This document shows, piece by piece, positions 39,351-51,161 of a DNA stretch of 64,000 bases (positions are counted from its first letter, which is position 1; each line of letters opens with the position of its first letter). The stretch covers positions 37,946,392-38,010,391 of the forward strand of contig CM057142.1 of assembly GCA_029964075.1 (NCBI GenBank), given 5' to 3'. Origin of the DNA: Patiria pectinifera. Lineage: Eukaryota; Echinodermata; Asteroidea; Valvatida; Asterinidae. Under the pieces are notes generated by a model, which worked only from the letters and a program-made list of their open reading frames with translations, had not been told where the DNA came from and searched no databases. The position numbers and the translations under genes were made by a program.

Positions 39351-40076
39351 CTTTGGTGGCTAGACCCGTGAACGTGGCGTTGTATACAACGCCACGCGCT
39401 TCCCTCGGGTAAATACAAGCGAAAGCATTCTATCTTTTGATCCGCTACATAACACCATGTATAATTTTGCCCATAGGTGAATCACTTACTTGTTAGGCTT
39501 CCTGTGAATTTACGCGAGTGTTGGATCTGTCATTGCCAAGAAATTCGAAGTAAAATACGGCACAACTTTGTCACAACGAACGTTTTCAAAATGATCAGAA
39601 AATCAAAGACAGGCATGACACTCTGGTACCCCGAGTTCCGCATGCACAAAACGTTAGGAGTATCACCAGTGGGTACCCGACTAGCCGTCTTACATGGCAG
39701 GATGACCGTAATACAATATAAAATTCTGCTAAATCCACTTCGAAAGTCTGCCAAATCACCCAGTATATATTGCTGTTCCATTGTGCAAGGGTTTGTTTCA
39801 GGGATCTTTCAAAAAATGAAGATTTTTCAAACCAAATGTGCCATATTTCTCTAATATTTTTCCTTTTTTCGGTCATCTTCATAATTCTGCCGAAAAAAAT
39901 ATTCTGCTGATTTTATGTGCAACTCATTTTTGTATGCAAATATTCTGTCAAATGTAGCCGAAATTCGGCTAGAACGGTCACTCCATCTTAGTAACCGCGG
40001 TTCACAATAGAGTGTTTTTACTATAGACTGAAGCGTGGCTATGTATATAGCCACGTTCACGGGTCTATTTGGTGGC
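39351..40076. repeat. Inverted-repeat element with palindromic ends
   Basis: TAGACCCGTGAACGTGGC at 39361 onward recurs inverted near 40040-40065, and each arm carries its own dyad (GTGGCGTTGTATACAACGCC at 39374). About 0.7 kb between them has no convincing gene. Probably a DNA element of unassigned class. Confidence 0.55.
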
Positions 40077-40407
40077 TTGATTGGTTAAAGTAAATGCTCA
40101 ACCACTAACCAGGCCTGCCATGCCCGTTTTTTCCTTCTTTTTTTTGAATCAAAATGCTACTTTTTATTGACGTAGGCCTAGGCCTAAGTAACATTATATT
40201 AAATTAATTGTTTTCTATATTTTTTTCTAATCCATGGCTTAGACTAGTTCCATAATAAAAAAGGGGGGGGGGGGAGACAGAGGATCATCTGATCATGATG
40301 ACCGCACGGTTGTCGGTTATGCCTCCTTTTTTTCACTGCAATTGTAGGCTGAATCTTCATCGTGGATCATTTTTTACTTCAAGGACCTGTGTAGTGGTTA
40401 TGCCAGG

Positions 40408-41233
40408 GGAAACAGGTCAACTCGTACGCGAACCAACTCGTACGCGAGTCAACTCGTACGCGGATTGGTCAACTCGTACGCGAGTCAACTCGTACGCGAG
40501 CCAACTCGTACGCGTGCCAACTCGTACGCGAGCCAACTCGTACGCGAACCAACTCGTACGCGAACCAACTCGTACGCGGGCTGTTTTAGGAGTGGTTTCG
40601 AGTATTGGGTTGGCATGGTTGGGAAGAATTTGGGAATAGTGTGACGGGTAGTCCGTAGTTCAATGTGTGACCGTTGTGTGTGATTGGGAGTGAACCCGTG
40701 AATGATGATAATAAAGTAACTTTCCGGTGAAATTATATAAAATTCTGATTTTAACAAAAAATAAAACTTGCCCAACCAACCAGCAATTGTACCGCGGCAT
40801 ACACAGGTTACAGCGATTCAATCATGCAATCTGTATACAGTGCGCGGTGCGGCGGGAACCAATCATACTGGTTATCGCGAAGAAAACTTCCCAATCAATC
40901 AAGCGAACTTGTAAAAAAACAAACAAACGCAGAATTCTTCTCTAAAAAATCGCGAATGTAAGTAGCACTGGCAGATTCAAAAATCAACTACATTTAATTT
41001 GAAAATGTCAACCTTTCAGAAAAGGTAAAATTATGCCGACTTACCGTACCGAACCTAATTTCATCTGTCCATGTGAGCTAAACCAATCGTCTAAACTCAC
41101 GCGTACGAGTTGGTCCGCGTACGAGTTGGTCCGCGTACGAGTCGGTCTGCGTACGAGTCGGTTCGCGTACGAATTGACTCGCGTACGAGTTGGTCGCGTA
41201 CGAGTTGGTTCGCGTACGAGTTGACCTGTATTC
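40408..41233. mobile_element. Foldback-type transposon with 16-bp tandem-repeat arms
   Basis: The left arm (40418-40581) holds ten units of CAACTCGTACGCGAAC (variants in the last 3-4 bases, one 4-bp insertion). The right arm (41100-41223) holds eight units of the reverse complement. The outer ends GGAAACAGGTC and the complement of GACCTGTATTC pair. The 8-bp ATGCCAGG flanks both sides (40400-40407, 41234-41241). Foldback elements such as sea urchin TU and Drosophila FB have this architecture. The 0.5 kb centre has no transposase. Confidence 0.85.
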
Positions 41234-41241
41234 ATGCCAGG

Positions 41242-44200
41242 CAAGGTTTGGGTGAGTTCCAGTTGAAATTAGTGTCTTACGGGGACAAAATTGCACATTT
41301 TCGATTTTTTTTTTCGGACCTGCCAATGCTGCTGGTTCAAGTGAACAACTTCCTCCAGCCCTAAATGACAACCCAATGATAAAATTTAGGGCTGGGTAAC
41401 TTCAGCTACATACTATACATAGGCCTATATGTAAAATGCTTGGTGTCGGTATAAGACGTAATAACCATAACAGAACATGCAGAACGCAATCACGGTAGAC
41501 ACACGACGACTCAGGTCCTCGCCTCACGAGCATTGGGTGTGGACTGAATAAACACTGACTTTGCCTCGCATGTTACACTATTTAGTTGATCGCTAGTTTT
41601 AACACATTTTCATTATTTTGCTGTTACGAAAAAAATATATGAAACTATTCGGAAAACAATTCGTTTGTGTGTAAATAACGCGGCCTTACCTCTATACCAT
41701 GTGTCTACACCTGCAGCACACAAGCAAATGCACATTGAACAATTTTCGGATACGTTTTCATGTATACACAATTTACCATTGAAGCATTAAATTTTCAATT
41801 CCAGATTATTGTCTCTTATAAATTCAGTGCTCAAAAGAGGAACAAATTTAAAATTTGAAACTACTTTTGGTGGGTAGCCACATTTTTTTAATAAGTGAAG
41901 ATAGGTATTTAATTATTATCACAGTATTGAGGGCTGATAGAAAGCACCGATCTTCATTTCAATATGTTTTTTTAATTTTAATATTTAGGAACGAATTTTT
42001 TAAGTATTCGCTGCGGCCTAAACCATGTCATGAAATTTAAAAACAATGGATCAACAAAAGGAAATAATGTTAAACTTGCACGTAAGCCTATTAAGGTTGG
42101 CATATTCCGGAAGGTCTGCACTCGTGAGTTTGTTTTAAATACTTCAATCCAATAGCAATCATGTTCCCCATTAAACCGATCCGAAAAATGCCTTGACCCA
42201 ATTCCAGGTCAGCGCAGCCGACGCGACGCGCGACGCTTATTTGTTTTGCAAGGCGCCGTGTGCTGAAGGGCGTATGAAAAAGAAGAATACACATCATAGA
42301 CCATGCATATAATAGGTTAAAGGTTACTTTTGTCCTGAAGTTGCCCAAATCTAGTAATCTCATGTCAATACTATTGCTAACCGTGTATGGATGGGTCAGA
42401 AAATCCACATAATGTCTTATATTTAGGATAACATTTTGAGAAAAAACAACCTTTGTTTACATTAATTGACCTGCGCCCGGCGCGGCGATTATTGTGACGG
42501 TGGCGCATGATCATGATACGGCTGCATGGCACTGCATAATACAAAATGCGTGTAGCGTAATGACACAATAGGCTGTAAGATATCACAGGCATATATGATA
42601 CCCGTGACTATTCATTCGCGCTATGCTATACATGGAAATTAACCCTGCGGAAACCGTATAACTATAAGTTGTGTGAATATTGATATTCTAACGATCATGC
42701 ATTATCATTTCGTGACAATTAACGCATTTAGAGACAAAAGGGTGTGATCCAATTATCAGCATCAGCATTATTGTTGTGTAGGCTATAATTATTTTATGCA
42801 TGAATGAGGGCGTCAATCGCTTCTCAAAAGGGGCGGGGCGGATATCTTGATGAGAACTAATGCGAGAGCGAAGCAAAGCGCGAAGTGGGGTCCGGGGCCC
42901 ATAAATAAGGGCCCCGAAATATTTTGGATTACGCTCTGTACGTGTGTGGTGCAATTTGCCACTTTAACCAATTTGTCTGAGCAAAGAGAACCCTTTGAAA
43001 ATGCCCCGAAAAATAAGTAAATAATTTTCTGACAAACATCTGGCTGGGTATGTAAGTAGGGATAATAATTATTTATCAGAAGTTATCAAGTTTACAGAAA
43101 TTAGATGTTAATTTGGAATTTTCCGAGATTTATTCAAGTGCACCACGTAAGGGAACACTCCGCCAATTTGTGCCCAATTTCCGGACGCCACCGTTTTTTA
43201 ATTTCGGATTTAATTTCATGACACTGAAATTGTTCACAGAGATTAAATAGCAAGCATTGATAAGGTCAAAAGTACCAGTATTTCACTGCATGAATTTGAG
43301 GTTTATCAACAAAGAGGTTTGGCAACACTTACACGAGGAAAGTCGGGTAAGCTTCGCTTCGAAGTGCGCCACGTTAGGGAACACGACTATATACTTTTTT
43401 GTGATCCGTAGACAGAACTTTAAAACGGTGTTTGTGTTCAAAATTCTGAAACTTGAAAAGTACATGAGTGATTTGAATGATTCTTGTACTAAAAGAAAGC
43501 TTAATGACTGGGCTTTGATATCCTATATTTTGAAAGTGCTACAGGCAAAAATTGGTCCTGCCATTTGGCATGTATGTTTTTTACTCACCCTGTAAAAAAC
43601 GAGAATGGGACGTGTATAAATCGACCTACGCGTTTCTGTATCTGGTGAACAGCACAATGTTGGCGCTTGCAACCAAGTTGCATATTGCAACTGTCGCCCA
43701 TAATTATTTTATGTTCGTTGAATTGAAGTTTGCCTTTAAAATAATAATAGAAGATGCCTTTATAAATATCGGCAATAAAGCCAAAACTGCAGAAGTACTT
43801 CGTATCTGATGATGTGATGGAACATAAAGCACACTGATCCAGATGAGGGTGGTCTGGGATGGGCGGTGGCTAACCCCACCCACCCCCAATGTTAATTAGA
43901 CCAATAATAATTAGCCTAACTATAATGGGAAAAATCCCTAATTTTCTAAAGCTCCCTTAAAAAAAAACGTCGTCACTGATGTGTGATTCTTGATTCATTG
44001 CTACAGGATTTGGGCTTTCAATGCGTCAATTGACTGCAACGCCTCATAATCCAAACATCGGCCTAGGACTGGACAGGACCCTATACCCCCCTTGGGAAAG
44101 TCCTGCATCCGCCACTGATGGCTTTAAAATGGCACCTGTGCCACGCGGGCCACCCGACGCACCGCACCAGAGGCGAAACAATTAAGGGTGCGTATTTACG

Positions 44201-46780
44201 GGCAGCGGAGGTTAAGGTTTGAACAGGTTCAAGGTTGAAAATACTATACAGTATTCATGTAGTATGCATGTACACATGTACATGTACATTATCATGTACT
44301 CAGCCGACTGTTCTATAGCGGAATTAATGCTTAACGTACCTGCGTGCGGGTAAGTGATGAGGAATCATGTTTTCCGCGTGATGAGCCAGTTTTTGAGCCA
44401 GTAGTTGACGATCTCAAGCGACTGGACATGACTATTGAACACACCAGGCGATAGCCAGGAGTATATCAACAAAACAAAGAGTTGTCTTCAATGCCTCGTT
44501 AATGCTGGCTGGATTAAATGACTGGAACAAAATAGACCATGTAAATGTAGTACATACATGTACATGCACTTCTATTACGGAAGAGCCCTATTGCATGCAG
44601 TTCTTGCACGAGCTGTATATCCAGCTCTGCATGGTTATTATCATTTTCAGTTATACAGGGGGCGTTAACTATTGCTGATGCATCTGCGCACGTCATCGTG
44701 ACCTTTAGATTGTGTGATCGAATGACCCGTATTTTACGGTTAATCATTGTTGTACTTTCCTTATAGTGGGAGGCAATATTTATAGTAAATGTTAAACTAG
44801 CTTTCATAAAATAATAGTGTTTTTTTTAATATACCGAATAAAATTGAAGGATCCTTACTGAACGCGAAATAAAAGATCAAAATATGTCCGTTTTCAAAAT
44901 AAAAATTAATATGCATCTTATTTATGCAATTCCAAGCTAAAATTTTAGCTAAAATTGGCAACACTCATAAACACTTCCAAATATTGACTGACAATTTCTG
45001 AACACTCGGGTTTCTCTTTACAAAAGCTGATCCAGAATTGGCCTCCTGAATAGTCAATTGGTGTACACTGAAAAATTGACTGGGTTAATTTTACCAAAGA
45101 AAGGATGAAAAATGGAACTACCCAAACTTGGGTTGTTCTATAACCAATTGTTTGGGTTAGAATTTCTTCTAAATTCAACCAAAACTTGTGGTCAATCAAG
45201 ACCAAATTTAATTTGGTCTTGTGTGACTACAACTTTTGGCTGAATTTATGATCTTCAAAGACCGAAAGTAGCTGTTGTCACAGACGTCATCATGTGATAT
45301 GCTGCACTGTTAAGGAAGGGAATAAATTAAATTAAAATGAAACAGGTCGTGTTTTGATGGGCTTCCGTAGTTGTTTACGTTAAGAAAACACATTTTACAT
45401 GATATAGTATTGTTTCACCTGAAAGTTATGTAAAGTTGACTTAATTGTCTTTTACCTAAAAATGTGTAAACATATTCACACATACATCAAGTAAACTTTT
45501 ACACAACTATTAAGAAAACTTTTACCCAACAAACTTTTTACACAATTGCAAGCGGGTTCGTACAGTACATATAAAACATGGTCACTTGACAGTGTCACTT
45601 TACCGAATTTTGTAATTAAGTGAAACATCGATTTCATTATCCAACAAGGAAATTTAATTAAATGGCGGTGAATGAGACAAATCAAGCTGAAAAAAGTGAC
45701 CTTAATTGGCAATTCTGTGTAAAGTTGACATCATACATTAAAGTCGCAATTATACAAACGCTTTTTCAGTCCGTTTCGAACCAGCTGCGTAAAAAAGCCT
45801 ATTGTTTATAATGGCCGAAGTACGCAACCAACACCAAATAGGCTGGAAACGCTCTACATGAGTCGTTTTCACTTGGCCCTCTTAGTTTATCAAACATGCA
45901 ACTTTTTTCATCTTTTTATATTATATTACAGTGAAAATTAATTACCGTACAACTCCAACCCCACCATTTCTTAACTTATTTTCAACACCGCATATGAAAA
46001 ATCGATGACGGGGCACTGCGGTAGGGGGCTGATGAATTAGATGTTTTTTATTGACCTGCTGGTTGCGAGGTAGCAACAGCAGTTTCGTATCTGACCTCAT
46101 TGAAGAACAAGACATGGGTATCGACTTTGATAACGAGGGAAATGGAGCAAAAACACCAGGAGAGTCGAGCTTCGATCACAATGCGAGCACACATGAGAAT
46201 ACTGACGATCGCTGTTACTCGAAAGTTGGTGCCGGCTGATTCGGGCATCATTATGACTAGTTGTTTGAGATACACGGGCGAATATAGACTCTTGGTCCGT
46301 GTAGTTTACTCGGAGATAGTATAGCAATTGCTCAGCACTAGGACGGCGTTTTATAGTTTTCGATATTCGCCAACTGTGTGAAACTAACGAAGCCACCTGA
46401 CATCAAATATCAACGACGAGTGTTTCATGTTTCACAAGCTCAACCCATTCTTCCGACAGATTTAATTCAACGAAAAACTGTAGACAGTTTCTTTTTTTCG
46501 AGAACACGAACGTTTCCGCGGAAATCAGGTGGAAAACTTCAAGTTTAGAAATCAAAAGCTCAAAAGTTTTTGTCCGCTGAAAACAAAAAAAAATCCCCTA
46601 TTTGCATTCGGAACAGTACGGATGAGCTAGTGCTTGCTAACAGATCTTTGAGGCCAAGCAGAAAGGCTCATAACTTTCTCTCTTCATTTTTCTGATACAT
46701 TTGAGCGAACATTGTCTTCATGGGCGTGCTAACATTTGCTTGAATCTCAATCATGCACTCGTCCGCGGCTACAAGAGCAA
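41242..46780. other. Intergenic stretch without a recognisable gene
   Basis: AT-rich sequence with short low-complexity runs (TACATGTA repeats near 44260, polyA/T). Several open frames of 60-112 codons exist on both strands, but none shows a domain, codon pattern or splice context I can support. A hAT-like end (ATCCGCCACTGATG, near 44110) may be a truncated MITE. Confidence 0.6.
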
Positions 46781-46785
46781 CTTGA

Positions 46786-47758
46786 TTGCCGCTGTTTGTT
46801 TCGAACTTCATTTATTTTGTGCACTTGTCGGGTTTATATGCCTTAGGAAATCAGTGCCCGTCATCAATCACCCCAGTTTCTGTTGAGTTTTACGGGGCAA
46901 CAAATCAAGCCCCGAACTCATCTTCGTATGGGCAGTCCACTGTACCTAACGCTGTCATTTGCGGGCGAGACTGCCATGCCGACCCAAACTGCAAGTCGTT
47001 CAGTTATCACAGGTGCAGCCGTGTATGCGAATTGCATAACGGCACACGGCTCGATGCTAACTTGGTTGAGACGACAGGCAGCGTTAACTTTGACTCTCGT
47101 CAGGACACTCCATACCTATCGGTCGAGTATCTCGACGATAGGTACTGCAGTTGCAAGAAGCTACTGAAGGCAGGCTACAACACGAGCGGAGTCTACACAA
47201 TCTATCCGGCTGCGTACGGCGATGGTCTGCGTGTTCACTGCGACATGGACACGGCCGGTGGCGGCTGGGTTACCATTCAGCGTCGGCAGGACGGCAGTGT
47301 GAACTTCTTCCGCAACTGGACCGAGTACCGGGACGGCTTCGGCAACCTAACGGGTGAGTTCTGGCTGGGCAATGCGGCTCTACAAGGTCTGACCACGTTT
47401 GGGGGACCGTGGGTGATAAGGTTCGATTTCGAAGACCGTGGGCGGGGCCTATGAAATGAGTTATGATATTTACAACACGAAGAGTACAGCTGGTAATTCA
47501 CTGTGGCAAATTAAGAACCGGCCATTTCAAACTGAGGATAATCATAATTCATTCTTTGATGTCCCCTCAGTTTGTCAGGGCGGCTGGTGGTATGACTATT
47601 TTCCGTGTGGGAAAGTCAATCTAAACGGTGTTTACTATTCCAAATATGATCCGTCATTTGACAGTACTGACGCAATTAAATGGAAAGATTGGAAGGATGT
47701 AACCTACTGGTCAAACAATGGGATGAAATATTGTGCTATGAAAATCTCGGAAATATAA
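46786..47758 (+). pseudogene. PAN/apple-like plus fibrinogen-related domain protein, no start codon and one frameshift
   Basis: From 46847 the frame encodes a Cys-rich PAN/apple-like module (NAVICGRDCHADPNCKSFSY), then a fibrinogen-related C-terminal domain opening CSCKKLLKAGYNTSGVYTIY with DMDTAGGGWVTIQRRQDGS and FRNWTEYRDGFGNLTGEFWL. At about 47441 an extra base in a G-rich run moves the frame; the domain resumes in another frame (AYEMSYDIYNTKSTAGNSL) and ends GMKYCAMKISEI at 47758. About ten residues usual between those blocks also seem absent. A stop (46783) precedes the frame and no ATG lies in it. A possible acceptor (GCCTTAG, 46840-46846) would allow an upstream exon. The uninterrupted 0.9 kb suggests a retrocopy. 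Such proteins are usually secreted lectins. A base error in the assembly is the alternative. Confidence 0.8.
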
Positions 47759-48399
47759 GAAGATACGTAGTCTCGTGTGTTTGCACCGGGCGGTCATGTA
47801 TTCAGTTTGTAAAAAATGAAGGCAAACCCAAACGGGAATCACGACTAGCACCAAAACAGTTCGATTTTTCCGAGTCAATATTTTGACGCCCGAAATTCGT
47901 TTTGCGCACCATTGCAAGAATTAAAAAAAAAGGCCCAATTTTTAAAAGATGCTTGTGTAGATGTTTATGTGCTACTTTTAAATGCTCATTCCAATTGACA
48001 TCATTTGGTTCAAAACGCGTTTTGTAGGCCAATTGGGCGCATTCCAAGCCTTCCCTTTAACGTTACGTTAACATCTGCAGCAGTTTTTATTTTGAAGTAC
48101 ATTAAAACACACGCAAAAAAATAAAACAAAAACAAAACCACATTGCCTTGGCGCCTTTTGGTGGAGGACGGACGGGTATTGTTTTGCTGTGATAAACAAA
48201 CATGATACGTCTTTATCGTCAACTCCTGCTGGCACTACGTTCGAATTTCCATTAAACGGTTGGATGACGAGCGATATCTCAGAAAATTTAGAATTTCGGC
48301 CAATGGACAAAAGTGTTGTCAAATTTTGGTATCTTAGGATAAATATAGACGTATTGGGATAAATTGTAACGGGCCATTGTCTTTGGCTTCCTTTAAAGT

Positions 48400-49130
48400 G
48401 GAGTGCCGTGGCCTCGTGGTCTGGAGCATTGAATTCGCGGTCTGCGGGTAATTCTGCAGATTGTGGGTTCAAGTCCAGCCTGGGGTTATGGTGCATGTGC
48501 CCTTGGGCGGGGCAGTTTAATTGTCACTCATTGCTTCTACACATACACCAAGTCCATGGACTATTCCCTTGCACAGCAAGGGTCAATGGTATGCGAGCAG
48601 ATTTGGCGATTAATTATGCAACTAGACTGCCTCTTGAACTCGAAATTCTGACCATTCAGCGGGCGCCTTTTATATCGGGTCTTCGGTAACCCGTTTTGAA
48701 AGCCAATATCTGGTTATTGGATATCTATGCCCGTTGTTTTATTATAAAAACATGACGTCCAAATTGACCAATCAACAGCTTAGTCCAGATTTCGGAATGA
48801 AATGGCGTCATGTAGACTCCGATTGGCCGGCGCGGCGTGCGGGGTCGCATAAATTTGTATGCTTAGATAATCAGACGTTGGACCGGAGACAGAGAGGGCT
48901 CCGTTGACAACGGGTGAGGCTCGGGCTCTCCACCTAGAAGTAACACTGTGAGGGCAGAGATGGTTATTGAGGTTGATTTTATAGCTGCTTTGCGCCGAAA
49001 TGGCAGCATCGAGCTGTATACTCCCCAAGGAGCTGAGGTTGTTTTTGGAATGTTTCTTGGCCCAAAGAGCAGGGTAGCGCCTTGAGCGCCAACACTGGTG
49101 GTTTCGTGCGCTTTATAAAATACAAACTTT
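48400..49130 (+). mobile_element. tRNA-derived SINE split by another element
   Basis: Head CGTGGCCTCGTGGTCTGGAG and T arm GTGGGTTCAAGTCCAGC, then GTCACTCATTGCTTCTAC; the body resumes at about 48940 with GTGAGGGCAGAGATGG and GCGCCGAAATGGCAGC. In the intact relative at 11372-11735 these parts are adjacent. The end GCGCTTTATAAA abuts the retrotransposon fragment. Confidence 0.75.
48545..48936. repeat. Repeat family R5 copy inserted in the SINE
   Basis: Shares GCGGGCGCCTTTTATATCGG, GACGTC and ACAACGGGTGAGG with 14836-15170 in opposite orientation. Its absence from the SINE at 11372-11735 shows that it is an insertion. Confidence 0.62.
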
Positions 49131-49732
49131 TAAAGGACCAAAAGGGATCGCAAAGAATGTACAATGTTTTAGTTTCTTCTAAACATGTGAAAAGGAAATT
49201 TATTGACGTCAAACTTAATATTGACTTTGAAATATCGAAGTGGTCTTCAAGTTTCAAAATTCCTTATTTTTGTACTGTTGATATTAAACTAAGATGGTTT
49301 CAGTTGAGATTAATTCATCGGATCCTAGGTACTAATTTGTTTTTGTTTAAGATCAATAAGAAGGACACTAATCTGTGTTCATTTTGTAATAATGAAGAGG
49401 AGACATCAGTCCATCTTTTCTGCACATGTCCTCATACTATTTCACTCTGGTCCTCAGTATTTTCATGGATAAAGGAGAAGACCAATGTTTCAATTGCAAT
49501 GGATAATGAAAATCTTTTATTCGGTAATACTAATGTTGACAGCAAAATGATTAATTTGATATTGTTGATTTATAGATTCCATGTGTACAAAATGAAAATG
49601 AATGAGAAACGCCCCTCACTTTTGGTTTTAAAAAGAGATGTGATGAACTATTATTCGATGGAAAAATTACTGTTTTACACTAACGGAGACAGCTTCAAAT
49701 GGGACCAATTCTTGATATTAGGCCAAGGTTAA
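49128..49732 (+). mobile_element. C-terminal fragment of a non-LTR retrotransposon ORF2 (L1/Tx1-like)
   Basis: About 200 codons ending at a stop at 49732. RWFQLRLIHRILGTNLFLFK followed by CSFCNNEEETSVHLFCTCP, a reverse-transcriptase-associated zinc-binding motif (C-x2-C ... H-x4-C), is typical of the ORF2 tail downstream of the RT domain. RT and endonuclease parts are missing: a 5'-truncated insertion. The frame itself is intact. Confidence 0.85.
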
Positions 49733-49860
49733 TTTATTTTATTAGATTTTAAGTCTGTATTTGCTTTATATACATTGCTTGTACGTTGATTGCTTGTATG
49801 TTAAGAAAGAGAAGAGTTTTCCTGGGGAAAACAAAAGAAAAAAAACACCGAAATACAAAC

Positions 49861-50220
49861 TTAAATCCACCGGGATCGATGGGTTAAATCATATGGTGTA
49901 TCTTCGTGTAATAGGGACATTGCTCATCAGTTTATTGCTGTTGACTAAAGTTGACAATTCCCAAGTATTCAATAGGGCTATAATGAATCTTGTGAGTATG
50001 CTTAGAATAGTGCTTGTGATTTTTGTAAACTTTCTTAATCTTAAATCCATCTGGATCGATGGGTTAAATCATATGTTGTATCTTCGAGTAATAGGGACAA
50101 TGTTCATCAGTTTATTGCTGTTGACTAAAGTTGACAATTCCCAAGTATTCAATAGGGCTATAATGAATCTTGTGAGTATGCTTAGAATAGTGCTTGTGAT
50201 TTGTGTAAACTTTCTTAATC
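49861..50220 (+). repeat. 180-bp tandem duplication
   Basis: Units 49861-50040 and 50041-50220 differ at about 7 positions. They sit 130 bp behind the retrotransposon stop codon, so they may be part of its 3' UTR. An open frame crosses both units but resembles nothing I know. Confidence 0.9.
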
Positions 50221-50921
50221 AAGGGTGGCGTGTTAGAAATCTTGAGAACTATTAACAGTGTTAGTTTTGTGATATTTTGTTCAAGATGTATCCCCCCTGC
50301 TATTTTCGAGTTTCACCTCGAAAAAAATTAATTTGTTATTTTCAATTGCTATTTTCCTAGCAATATAAAAGTTATTCACTTTTGAATGAGACATTGAACC
50401 AAAAAATCCACCGACGTTTAGGGCCTAGTTATTGAATTATTTCTTCACAAAATTTGAATAATTAGCTGCCAGACAATAATTCGGCTCTCACCGGGTGGGT
50501 TATTGTGCACAAAATGAAAGTCCTTTTTAAGAGGGTTGCAGACACCCACAATTTGAATAAAGTAGTTTTCTCGTTCAAGCAAACCATATAATAATTGAAG
50601 AAAAAAAATAGGAGAAAACAAATCCATTTGTAAGAGCATGGGGTAGCCCCTGTGCATCTTGAATAAACCTCCTGATGTACAAGTCGCCTTTTAGTGATTA
50701 TTGATTATTAGGTTTAAGAAAATTCAAAATGCTCTGTGAGCTGTGGGTCAGATTGTACCATCGTTTAAACTGTGTTATTGTTAATTGGTTTAATAAGTTT
50801 TAAAAGTAAATCAAGTGAATCGCGCATTGCGCGTTGTGTAATTAATATTGTTTTGTTAAAATAATACAGTGTTAATAATTATTGTCGTCGAGTCCATCAC
50901 TAGTCCGGTCACAAGTCCATG

Positions 50922-51153
50922 CAAGGGCGGATCCAGAACCAAATTTTCGAGGGGAGGGGGAGGGATGGAATATTTTTTTTTCAAAAAGGGGAGGGGATGA
51001 AATATATAGTATCGTGCGCTATTTCCACATGTAATATCAAAACTAAAAGGTATGTGTAGTTGATGGCTTGCGAGGGAGATACACAACATGTTTACTGTTT
51101 TTCCTAAAAATTTAAGACCTAAAAGTGTCTTCAATCCCCTGGATCCGCCAATG
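50922..51153. mobile_element. hAT-like MITE, 232 bp
   Basis: Inverted ends CAAGGGCGGATCCAG and the complement of CTGGATCCGCCAATG, flanked by AGTCCATG (50914-50921) and AGTCCATC (51154-51161), 7 of 8 matching. It entered a remnant of the AAGTCCATCAC minisatellite. Confidence 0.78.
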
Positions 51154-51161
51154 AGTCCATC

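Noticed and set aside
42091-42408. 105-codon minus-strand frame in the gene-poor stretch
   Set aside because: No homology, no splice context and a composition like the flanking non-coding DNA.
43257-43595. 112-codon plus-strand frame
   Set aside because: It overlaps dispersed-looking sequence (GCCACGTTAGGGAACAC repeated nearby) and shows no domain.
44340-44430. Candidate minus-strand 5' exon with a donor-like CAG|GTACGT
   Set aside because: Only a single donor-like site supports it; no transcript evidence or matching element could be tied to the ankyrin gene.
47438-47758. Separate small fibrinogen-domain gene
   Set aside because: It is the frame-shifted continuation of the region starting at 46786; it would start mid-domain at a non-ATG codon.
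49761-50255. 164-codon hydrophobic plus-strand frame
   Set aside because: It is generated by the 180-bp tandem unit (a multiple of 3), with no domain; more likely retrotransposon 3' UTR.
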